Source: G963662655 sp963666875 (GTDB taxonomy: Bacteria > Cloacimonadota > Cloacimonadia > Cloacimonadales > JAIOQZ01). From it: a DNA stretch of 64,000 nucleotides. Position 1 is the stretch's first letter. The number at the start of each line of letters is the position of its first letter. Both the position numbers and the translations under genes were made by a program. The DNA lies in the NCBI GenBank assembly GCA_963666875.2, contig CAXXPU010000013.1:65080-129079 (forward strand), given 5' to 3'. The notes under the pieces were generated by a model that searched no databases, was not told where the DNA came from, and worked only from the letters and a program-made list of their open reading frames with translations. Of this stretch, positions 56,996 through 64,000 are shown piece by piece.

Positions 56996-57130
56996 TCAGA
57001 CAGTAAGTCTTTTACGTCCCTTGAGCCTGCGAGCTGCAAGTACCTTGCGTCCGCCCTTGGTTGCCATGCGGGCGCGAAAACCGTGTACGCGTTTCCGACG
57101 CGTGTTGTGCGGCTGATACGTTCTCTTCAT
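56996..57130 (-). CDS. rpmH: 50S ribosomal protein L34
   Basis: A 44-residue protein: M-K-R-T-Y-Q-P-H-N-T-R-R-K-R at the start and the basic tail K-G-R-K-R-L-T-V. Start at the ATG at 57130 with an AAGGAG ribosome site. It heads the rpmH-rnpA-yidD-yidC-jag order that is common near replication origins, but no dnaA lies upstream here. Confidence 0.97.
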   Translation of the reverse strand: MKRTYQPHNTRRKRVHGFRARMATKGGRKVLAARRLKGRKRLTV

Positions 57131-57434
57131 CTTCTTTCTCCTTAAAAATTCTGCTTCCGGTTCACTTTACACACATTTCCTGTGTCGAGTTTGAAAAAAA
57201 TTACAGCCGCTTTTGTGTCAAGCATTTAATCGCGTAATATAACGTGAATCCGCATGGGCATGCCGTCTCGATATTCTTATAATTTCGATAAGATTGCCGA
57301 AAGATGTGTCGCACAGTAGGATTCATGCAAAGAAATAAATGGACACTCATTTTCTACTCAACATTTTCTTGTATCGAACGATAACACCGTGACGAATGGA
57401 TTTTTCATCATTAATCGAATAAAGGAGTATTACC
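57131..57434. other. Divergent intergenic region between rpmH and sat-cysC
   Basis: Holds the promoters of both operons. On the minus strand a TTGACA (near 57213) could be a -35 element of rpmH, but no clear -10 follows at the right distance. I saw no cluster of DnaA boxes that would mark a replication origin, and no riboswitch-like pattern. Confidence 0.35.
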
Positions 57435-59318
57435 TTGAAAACAACAGTATTACCCCCGCATGGAGGCAAGGGTTTAATTGACCGGATGATGCCGGAATTC
57501 GAAAGGGATTCGATTCTGGCGCAGGCTTCGAAATTGAAATCATATACCATCAGCGACGCGGACCTGTCCATGTTCTACCGGATTGCCGACGGCGCTCTCT
57601 CGCCGCTCGAAGGTCCGATGTGCCGAGACGAATTCAACCGCGTGCTCGAGGAAGAGGTCGTCGAGCGTGACGGCCAAAAATTCGCCTGGACGATCCCCGT
57701 CGCGTTTCCCGTCCACAAAAAGGACGCCGACCAATATATCCTCGGCAACAAGATCGTGGTGAAGACCGAACAGGGCGTGGTCGCCGGACTGCTGCAAGTC
57801 GAAGACATCTACCCCTTCGACAAGGACTATTACAACCTCAAGGTCTATGGCACCGACCGCAAAGACCACCCGGGACCTCGCATCGTCAACGACGACCCGC
57901 GCGATTACCTTCTCGGCGGCAAGATCTGGGCGTTGCCGCAATTGCAGCAGAAACCCTACGACAAATACATGCTCTCGCCCATCCAGACGCGCTCGCTCTT
58001 CAAGGAACGCGGATGGGAACGGAGCGTCGCCTTCCAGACCCGCAACGCGCTGCACCGCGCTCACGAATACGCCATCGTATGGGCAGTCGAAAAACTCACC
58101 CGTGAAGGCCACTTCACCGGCGCAGTGCTCAACCCGCTGGTGGGCGCCACCAAGCAGGACGACGTCCCCGCCGATATCCGCATGGAAACCTACGAAGCAC
58201 TGCTGAAAAACAACGCACTCGGCGAAGGCGATATGGACGAAGCGCTGTGGAATGCAATGGGCTACACGCTCGCCGAGCAGCTCGTACTCGTCGGACTCGA
58301 TGTCAAAATGTTTTACGCCGGACCGAAAGAAGCCATCATGCACGCCATCTACCGGCAGAACTACGGCTTTACCGACATCGTGATCGGTCGCAAGCACGCC
58401 GACGCGCCCTTCGACGACGGCACCGCAGCCTGGGGAGACTTCGACGCGCACGACAAGTTCGACAATCTCGACGGTGACTTACAGATTCAGCCGGTGAAGG
58501 TCGGGTTCGCGGCGTACTTCGAGGAACTGGGCAGGGTCGCGCTCATCGAAGAGAACAAGGACAAGGGTTATCACACCATCTCCATCGCCGGAAAGGTGCT
58601 GCGGCAAAAGCTTCAGAACCAGGAGCCGATCGACACCCGCGTCATGCGCAAGCCGGTCGCCGACATCCTGACCGATTTCTACCAGCAGCAGGCACGCCAG
58701 GAAAAGAAGGAGATCAAATCCACCAACATCACCTGGCACAAAAGCGGCATCTCCAAGACCGACCGCGAGAAGCGCAACAACCACAAGGGCGTCGTGATCT
58801 GGCTGACCGGACTTTCCGGTTCCGGCAAATCGACCATCGCCATGCACCTGCAATCGGTGCTCTTCGAGATGGGCTGCCACACCTACGTGCTTGACGGCGA
58901 CAACGTGCGGCACGGCCTCAACCGCAACCTCGGCTTCTCGCCCGAAGACCGCGACGAGAACATCCGACGCATCGGCGAGGTGGCAAAACTCTTCGCCGAC
59001 GCCGGCACCATCGTGATCACCGCCTTCATCTCGCCCTATCGACAGGGCCGCGACGAAGCGCGCTACATGCTCGAACGCGAGGACTTCTTCGAGGTGCACG
59101 TCAACGCGCCGGTACCGGTCTGCGAACACCGCGATCCGAAGGGACTCTACAAGAAGGCACGTCAGGGCATCATCAAGGAATTCACCGGCATCTCCGCACC
59201 CTACGAGGAACCCCTGAATCCCGAAATCGTGCTCGACACCGAGCACTACACCGTCGAGGAATGCACACGACAAATTCTCGACCAATTGATCCAGAAGAAC
59301 GTGATCAAAGCCAATTGA
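57435..59318 (+). CDS. Bifunctional sulfate adenylyltransferase / APS kinase
   Basis: 627 residues. The first ~400 are ATP sulfurylase, with Q201-T-R-N-A-L-H-R-A-H (QTRNP variant with Ala instead of Pro) and the later G-R-K-H-A-D loop. The last ~190 are APS kinase (CysC), with the P-loop G-L-S-G-S-G-K-S-T (~457) and D-G-D-N-V-R-H-G. The product would make PAPS from sulfate in two steps. No reductase, transporter or sulfotransferase is in the window. PAPS may serve sulfation of a surface polymer or sulfate assimilation; both are open. Confidence 0.95.
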   Translation: MKTTVLPPHGGKGLIDRMMPEFERDSILAQASKLKSYTISDADLSMFYRIADGALSPLEGPMCRDEFNRVLEEEVVERDGQKFAWTIPVAFPVHKKDADQYILGNKIVVKTEQGVVAGLLQVEDIYPFDKDYYNLKVYGTDRKDHPGPRIVNDDPRDYLLGGKIWALPQLQQKPYDKYMLSPIQTRSLFKERGWERSVAFQTRNALHRAHEYAIVWAVEKLTREGHFTGAVLNPLVGATKQDDVPADIRMETYEALLKNNALGEGDMDEALWNAMGYTLAEQLVLVGLDVKMFYAGPKEAIMHAIYRQNYGFTDIVIGRKHADAPFDDGTAAWGDFDAHDKFDNLDGDLQIQPVKVGFAAYFEELGRVALIEENKDKGYHTISIAGKVLRQKLQNQEPIDTRVMRKPVADILTDFYQQQARQEKKEIKSTNITWHKSGISKTDREKRNNHKGVVIWLTGLSGSGKSTIAMHLQSVLFEMGCHTYVLDGDNVRHGLNRNLGFSPEDRDENIRRIGEVAKLFADAGTIVITAFISPYRQGRDEARYMLEREDFFEVHVNAPVPVCEHRDPKGLYKKARQGIIKEFTGISAPYEEPLNPEIVLDTEHYTVEECTRQILDQLIQKNVIKAN

Positions 59319-59343
59319 TCATCCGATAGATTTCTATGCAAGG

Positions 59344-59370
59344 CCGCCCGGGATGACTCGGGCGGTTTTT
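59344..59370 (+). terminator. Terminator after sat-cysC
   Basis: A 7-bp GC stem (CCGCCCG / CGGGCGG, 8-base loop) is followed by TTTTT, 25 bases after the stop codon. Confidence 0.85.
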
Positions 59371-59435
59371 CGTGTTGGTAAGCATCGATGTATGTGGAAT
59401 GTTGTTCTCTGGTAATCCTGGAAGGACGAAAGATA

Positions 59436-59655
59436 TTAGAGCATTTCACGAATGAAGTGACTATAATCACACGAAAAAAAATAACCCTCTGCGTCACTTC
59501 TTCGGACTAAATCAAATGCCTTCCCAATTGCTTCTATCAATGTGTCAAATGTTCGTGCCTCGACTCCTCTCAGGTATGCTTTGATTTTGCTCCACATATT
59601 TTCGATTGGATTCAAATCTGGACTGTACGGGGGAAAGTCATGCTTACTTGGAGGT
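59436..59655 (-). pseudogene. C-terminal remnant of an IS630-family transposase
   Basis: Reading minus from 59655 to the stop at 59436 gives ~73 residues, containing P-P-Y-S-P-D-L-N-P-I-E-N-M-W, the DDE motif end of IS630-type transposases, and then a normal C-terminal helix. An in-frame stop lies just upstream (59656-59658), and no N-terminal part precedes it. It is therefore a decayed 3' fragment. Confidence 0.85.
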
Positions 59656-59761
59656 CATTATTACAGTCCTTAAATCGAGACTGTGAAAATCCTTCTGCAT
59701 TATTTGGGATAGATGATACTAGAAATATTGGAATACCATTGAATCATCTGATTATTTCGAT

Positions 59762-61651
59762 TTACTTTGAGCCAATTGTGATGCCGAAAGTCTTGCGTTC
59801 GCCATTTCGAAAGATGAGAAATTCTGTTTCTTGTCCTATCTTCATATTACTAATTATATCGGTGACTTGAACAGACGAATAAATATTCCTGCCATCGATT
59901 TGAAGTAGAATGTCACCTTTTTGAAGTCCAGCTTTATCGGCAGATGAATCATCAATGATGGATGTAAGCAGAAGTCCAGATCCATCCGTAACGCCCATTT
60001 TCTCAATATCCGAAGCCTTGGGAACACTCATGGTGATACCGACAAAGGGTTTTATGTCCCTATTTTCACTTTGATTTTTAATATCGATTTTGCTACCAAT
60101 AATAACGCCGAAAGTCTTGCGTTCGCCATTTCGAAAGATGAGGAATTCTGTTTCTTGTCCTATCTTCATGTTACTAATTATATCAGCGCTTTGAACAGAC
60201 GAATAAATATTCTTGCCATCGATTTGAAGTAGAATGTCACCTTTTTGAAGTCCAGCTTTATCGGCAGATGAATCATCAATGATGGATGTAAGCAGAAGTC
60301 CAGATCCATCCGTAACGCCCATTTTCTCAATATCCGAAGCCTTGGGAACACTCATGGTGATACCGACAAAGGGTTTTACGTCCCTATTTTCACTTTGATT
60401 TTCGATTTGATTGCTATACGATTCATAATTATTGTCTTCTTCCAGCTTCATCTGCTTCCTCACCGTCTCATCGGCTGTAAGCGTTAAGGTTTCCTTGTGC
60501 GTCTTATGCCCGTCCGCAGCAACCTTCAGCTCATAGGTTCCAACCGGCACATCGCGGAACGTGTTCTTGCCTGTGGAGGTGTAGTGCTCGCCTGCGTCGC
60601 CGGTGAGCTCGATCGTGGCGTCTGCGGGGATGACGTTGACCATCACGATACCGGTCTGGACTTCGGGATAAAGGTCTTTGGTCACGGTTTGGCCTTCTTC
60701 GAGCAGGACGGATCGGGTGATGGTATCGGACTTTGGCATCTCGACGCGGATATTCGCCATCTGCGGCTTGAGCTTGAGGTCTATCACGCCGCCCTTGTGA
60801 CCTGCGTCGTCGTTGATATAGACGGTCGCGTTGGGATGGGTGTTGATGGTCAGGGTGGCGCGGATGTCGGTGAGGGAGTAGTTTTTTGTAGTCGGATCGG
60901 TGATGGTAATCTTTTCTTCGATGGTGCGATAGCAATCTTTCTCGATCCGGATATCGAAGCTGCCCTCCGGGAAGAAGCCAGTTACCGGCGTTTCGCCGAA
61001 GAAGACGTTCTTGATATAGACCTGAGCGCCTTCGGGATCGCTCTGGATGGTCACTCTCGCGTCCATCGCCTCGACCAGCTTGTACCCGAACGCCTGATTG
61101 CCGATCTGGATATCCTGTTCCTCCTCAACGGTCTCGAAGCCGTCCAGTACGATCCTGACGGCATGGCTTCCCGCACCGGTCGTGGTGCTGAGCTTGCCGT
61201 TCTGGGTCCTGCCGACCGAGTTGCCGTCGATGAAAATCTCCGCGACGCTGGGATCCGTATCGAACATCACCGGTACCTGATCGGCGATCTTCTCGCCCCG
61301 CAATGTCATGGAATATACCACGGCGGATTGGGCGGTCTCGGGAAGGTTGTACGTCAGCCGTTCGTATCCTTCGACAGCCAAACGGATGCGAAAGGTTCCT
61401 TCGCTGACATAGGCCCAAATTTCGCCGATGCGGGTCTCCACATCGATGTAACCGCTGCCTGTCACCGATACGCCGGTCAGCGCGGTGGATATCTTGAGCA
61501 GCGCCATAGGCTTGCCGTAGTTGTCCATCTTCGGCGCCGTGACGCGCGCGGTCATGTCGCTGTCCAGTCGCTGGAAATCGGTGATCTCGAGGCTTTGCGC
61601 CAGGAGTGTCGAGAAGGCGAGGAGGATTATTGCTACGATGATTCGGTGCAT
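59762..61651 (-). CDS. PEGA-domain protein with two tandem, nearly identical PDZ domains
   Basis: 629 residues from the ATG at 61651, with AAAAGGAA just upstream, followed by a signal peptide (H-R-I-I-V-A-I-I-L-L-A-F-S-T-L-L-A-Q). Residues ~20-120 match the N-terminus of the neighbouring PEGA/FGE gene almost exactly. Residues ~120-415 hold about four PEGA-type repeats (for example D-P-E-G-A-Q-V-Y-I-K-N and P-V-G-T-Y-E-L-K-V-A-A-D-G-H). The last ~210 are two PDZ domains of 108 residues each, nearly identical in DNA (period 324 bases). PDZ DNA is AT-rich, PEGA DNA GC-rich. It probably works at the cell surface; no protease domain is present. Confidence 0.86.
   Translation of the reverse strand: MHRIIVAIILLAFSTLLAQSLEITDFQRLDSDMTARVTAPKMDNYGKPMALLKISTALTGVSVTGSGYIDVETRIGEIWAYVSEGTFRIRLAVEGYERLTYNLPETAQSAVVYSMTLRGEKIADQVPVMFDTDPSVAEIFIDGNSVGRTQNGKLSTTTGAGSHAVRIVLDGFETVEEEQDIQIGNQAFGYKLVEAMDARVTIQSDPEGAQVYIKNVFFGETPVTGFFPEGSFDIRIEKDCYRTIEEKITITDPTTKNYSLTDIRATLTINTHPNATVYINDDAGHKGGVIDLKLKPQMANIRVEMPKSDTITRSVLLEEGQTVTKDLYPEVQTGIVMVNVIPADATIELTGDAGEHYTSTGKNTFRDVPVGTYELKVAADGHKTHKETLTLTADETVRKQMKLEEDNNYESYSNQIENQSENRDVKPFVGITMSVPKASDIEKMGVTDGSGLLLTSIIDDSSADKAGLQKGDILLQIDGKNIYSSVQSADIISNMKIGQETEFLIFRNGERKTFGVIIGSKIDIKNQSENRDIKPFVGITMSVPKASDIEKMGVTDGSGLLLTSIIDDSSADKAGLQKGDILLQIDGRNIYSSVQVTDIISNMKIGQETEFLIFRNGERKTFGITIGSK
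59783..60400. repeat. Tandem duplication of 324 bases (PDZ-coding)
   Basis: Two direct copies, 59783-60076 and 60107-60400, with only a few substitutions, encode the two PDZ domains of the neighbouring gene. The near identity indicates a recent duplication or ongoing gene conversion. Confidence 0.92.
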
Positions 61652-61655
61652 GCGT

Positions 61656-63670
61656 CTATTCCTTTTCGCTGTTCGCGGTTCTGCAGAGGCGAAGTCCGCC
61701 ATTACACTGTCCATTTATAACTCCCTCGGGGACATCGTAAGATCTGCTCGTCGCGCGACAAGCCTTCGCTTCTCGTTCAACCATGCCGCCACGGACAACT
61801 CGATATCCACCACTTTCGGGTCCCAAAGGGTCAGACTGTTGCCCAGTCGGATATGCTCCATACCAGTCCCAGCACCATTCGGAGGCATTTCCGCTCATAT
61901 CGTACAACCCTATTTCATTCGGCTTGAGGGTTCCAACAGGATAGGTAAGTGTTCCCGTTCCGGGGTTTATAATGTGCCACGTTATCCGGGTTGTTGCTAC
62001 CCGCGTAAACATAATTCTTGCTTTTACGTCCGCCCCGGGCGGCATATTCCCATTCTGTTTCCGTTGGCAAACGATATCCATCAGCCGAAAAATCACAGAC
62101 AACTAATGTCTTCTCAAAACGATCAGGGCCTGTATTGTTCGGATCCTCCCGAGATTTATCGATGATGTAGCAGGGAGTCAGTCCTTCGGCTTGACTCAAC
62201 CGATTGCAAAATTCGGCGGCACTGAACCAGTTGATATAAGCGGGATATTTTTCGCCATCTTGAATCCCGTATCCCGTTGGCATCAAGTTCTCCTTCTGTT
62301 CTTCAGTCACCTCGTAGCGACCCATCCAAAAACTTGAGACCGTTACCTGATGAACAGGCTGTTCATCCCCATTTTCATTGCTACCCATCATGAACGAACC
62401 GCCTTCGACTGCAACCATCTCGACACCGGAAGGACTTGTATAATCCTGGAAATCCCAACCATGTTTCAAGACAATATGTGCCATAGTCGTTTGCTGGTCT
62501 TCCACTAAGTATGTGAATTTCTTCGTTTTCCAGCCCGGGCAGGATACGGTCAGTTCATATTCGCCGGCCGGTAAATCCGGGACCATTTTACTACCCGTGA
62601 ACTCATTGACAGTGTATCCGTCACATCGGAGATCAGTCGTTGCATCCATGGGGCTGACGGTTATTTGCAGATTCCCCGCATGTTGACGCAATGCGATGTC
62701 AACCGTCTCGTTCCCGCAATTAGAGATATCGAGTGTGCGTTTCAAGCTCTCATAACCATCTCGTCGCGCCTCCAGTCGATATACTCCCGGCACCAGTTCG
62801 TGTCTGTGTCCCACAATGTGTTTGCCATTCAAAATCAGTTGCGCGTTCGATGGTTCGACACGAAATTCCACGCTGCATGTTGACTTTTGCATACGGTAAT
62901 GAAACTGGTTTTCAGATTCATTCGATAGCGTTATCGTTTCTTCGATCGTCTTATAATTATCCATTTTCAAGCCGTAGCGTGTATTTCCGGGCAATCGTAT
63001 TGGCTGCATGTTCGTATAGCCCTCCATTGACCCATCGATGAATAGCTTTGCTCTTTGCGGCTCACTCGATACTGTAAACGTTACCGGTAGCTGCTCAGCA
63101 AGGGATAATATCCTTGAAAAGCGCATTCTTCTCGTCAACCTGAATGGTGGCTCTATATGGCTCATATCCGTGCATCCGTATCTCAATCGTGTGTTCACCT
63201 ATGGCAACTGAATAACTATCTCCCGTACCGAGCAGTTCGCCGTCCAGCCACTTTTCCGCGTCCTCGGGCTTCGTGATGAACGAGACCGGTATTTGGTCGG
63301 CGACCTTCTCGCCCCGCAATGTCATGGAATATACCACGGCGGATTGGGCGGTCTCGGGAAGGTTGTACGTCAGCCGTTCGTATCCTTCGACAGCCAACCG
63401 GATGCGGAACGTTCCTTCGCTGACATAGACTCGAATCTCGCCGATGCGGGTTTCTACGTCGATGTAGCCGCTACCGGTCACCGATACGCCGGTGAGGGCG
63501 GTGGAGATTTTCAGCAGCGCCATGGGCTTGCCGTAGTTGTCCATCTTGGGCGCCGTGATGCGCGCGGTCATGTCGCTGTCCAGCCTTTGGAAGTCGGTGA
63601 TCTCGAGGCTCTGCGCCAGGAGTGTCGAGAAGGCGAGGAGGATGATGACTGTTAGGATGGTACGGTGCAT
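61656..63670 (-). pseudogene. PEGA / formylglycine-generating-enzyme-like protein, broken by two +1 frameshifts
   Basis: The N-terminal part (63670 to ~63104) has a signal peptide and a PEGA domain almost identical to the next gene downstream. It then needs a +1 shift at a GGG run (63102-63104, plus strand) to continue as PEGA modules and an FGE-sulfatase-type domain (G-G-S-F-M-M-G-S; R-L-P-T-E-T-E-W-E-Y-A), and another at a TTT run (61966-61968) to reach the C-terminal FGE end (N-E-I-G-L-Y-D-M-S-G-N-A-S-E-W and R-L-C-R-T). Removing one base at each place restores a single frame of ~670 residues. It is either a young pseudogene or holds two homopolymer sequencing errors. Confidence 0.82.
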
Positions 63671-63691
63671 GGCGTATCTCCGTTTATCTAT

Positions 63692-64000
63692 TTACCATAT
63701 TTCCACGCTGAAGCGAAGCCAGGCGTTGAACAGGGGTGAATCGTATGGATTCTCCTGATCATCGACTGGATCCGGAACATCGTCTTTTGAACCGTAGTAA
63801 ACCGTCCATCCTTTTCCCTCTTGAACATGGCTGGACCAGTTCTCGATTTCCTCTTTATCATAGTATTGCTTTCTACTGGAATGAAACAATCCGATTGGAA
63901 ACAGTGGTTCGATACCTAAATCCATTGATACGAATTTATTCGACCAGGTGTTGAATTTGAAACGGATACTGAACTCGGCAAAACTAACGGCTTTACAAGT
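63692..64000 (-). CDS. Probable outer-membrane beta-barrel protein, C-terminal end (continues past the window)
   Basis: 102 residues plus stop; open to the right edge on the minus strand, so the N-terminus is outside. The sequence has alternating hydrophobic/polar strands (F-S-I-R-F-K-F-N-T-W-S-N-K-F) and ends L-F-N-A-W-L-R-F-S-V-E-I-W, with a terminal aromatic residue, as in the last strand of outer-membrane barrels. An acidic loop separates the two. It lies 21 bases upstream of the broken PEGA/FGE gene, in the same direction. Function unknown. Confidence 0.5.
   Translation of the reverse strand, partial: TCKAVSFAEFSIRFKFNTWSNKFVSMDLGIEPLFPIGLFHSSRKQYYDKEEIENWSSHVQEGKGWTVYYGSKDDVPDPVDDQENPYDSPLFNAWLRFSVEIW

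Noticed and set aside
57190..57225. Promoter of rpmH with TTGACA
   Set aside because: No -10 element lies at suitable distance, so I mention it only as a possibility and do not call it.
63102..63104. Programmed +1 frameshift in the FGE/PEGA gene
   Set aside because: The sites are plain homopolymers, with no rare codon or shift-prone element that I can name; two shifts in one gene make error or decay more likely.

Overview
The window looks like a chromosome segment of an anaerobic, Gram-negative bacterium from a little-cultured lineage of the FCB group (something like Cloacimonadota or a relative; this placement is inferred). The outer membrane is indicated by lpxK, rfbF/rfbG, yidC and a C-terminal fragment resembling an outer-membrane barrel. 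Two secreted proteins end in a FlgD-like, type IX-style sorting domain with an N-P-F-N motif, and there is a very large C25 (gingipain-fold) protein, which is typical of such lineages. Anaerobic life is indicated by a compact set of flavodiiron protein, ferritin, desulfoferrodoxin, rubrerythrin, rubredoxin and a second erythrin, and by a PPi-dependent phosphofructokinase.

Layout. 1-2.8 kb: Eis-like acetyltransferase (cut by the left edge) and a sorted secreted protein, both on the minus strand. 3.1-9.3 kb: mutM, the oxygen-defence genes, a corrinoid adenosyltransferase and lpxK, all on plus. 9.4-14 kb: the C25 giant on minus. 14.2-24.3 kb: EFR1 ferredoxin plus a 1140-residue GH13 protein, a low-GC fic gene between two 83-bp direct repeats, then envC, a TsaC/LMW-phosphatase fusion and purL. 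24.4-28 kb: a TPR giant on minus. 28.2-31.4 kb: a surface-sugar operon (rfbF, rfbG, SDR, gtrA). 31.6-35.9 kb: TPR protein with an orphan histidine-kinase dimerisation domain, gpsA, a small unknown, ndk, EamA transporter. 36.2-36.7 kb: four tRNAs (Lys, Glu, Glu, Glu). 36.8-38.9 kb: tpx, ogt, a four-repeat beta protein and a nitroreductase. 39-42.2 kb: a sorted secreted protein and an IS481-family element. 42.5-47.6 kb: TMEM175-like channel, FtsX/MacB permease, M13 peptidase. 47.7-48.8 kb: low-GC Mrr-like nuclease. 48.9-51.4 kb: M20 hydrolase and pfp. 51.5-57.1 kb: the rpmH-rnpA-yidD-yidC-jag cluster followed by an MBL-fold hydrolase and glnS. 57.4-59.3 kb: sat-cysC fusion. 59.4-64 kb: an IS630 remnant, a PEGA/PDZ protein, a PEGA/FGE gene broken by two +1 frameshifts, and the end of a probable barrel protein.

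Two families of palindromic intergenic repeats recur, usually touching stop codons, and seem to act as 3'-end hairpins. The most unusual items are the direct repeats built from a TATTGTG motif around fic, the homopolymer frameshifts and recent duplications in the PEGA paralogues, the C25 protein with Tyr in place of the expected catalytic His, the kinase-less histidine-box protein, and a sorting domain whose base composition differs from the rest of its gene.
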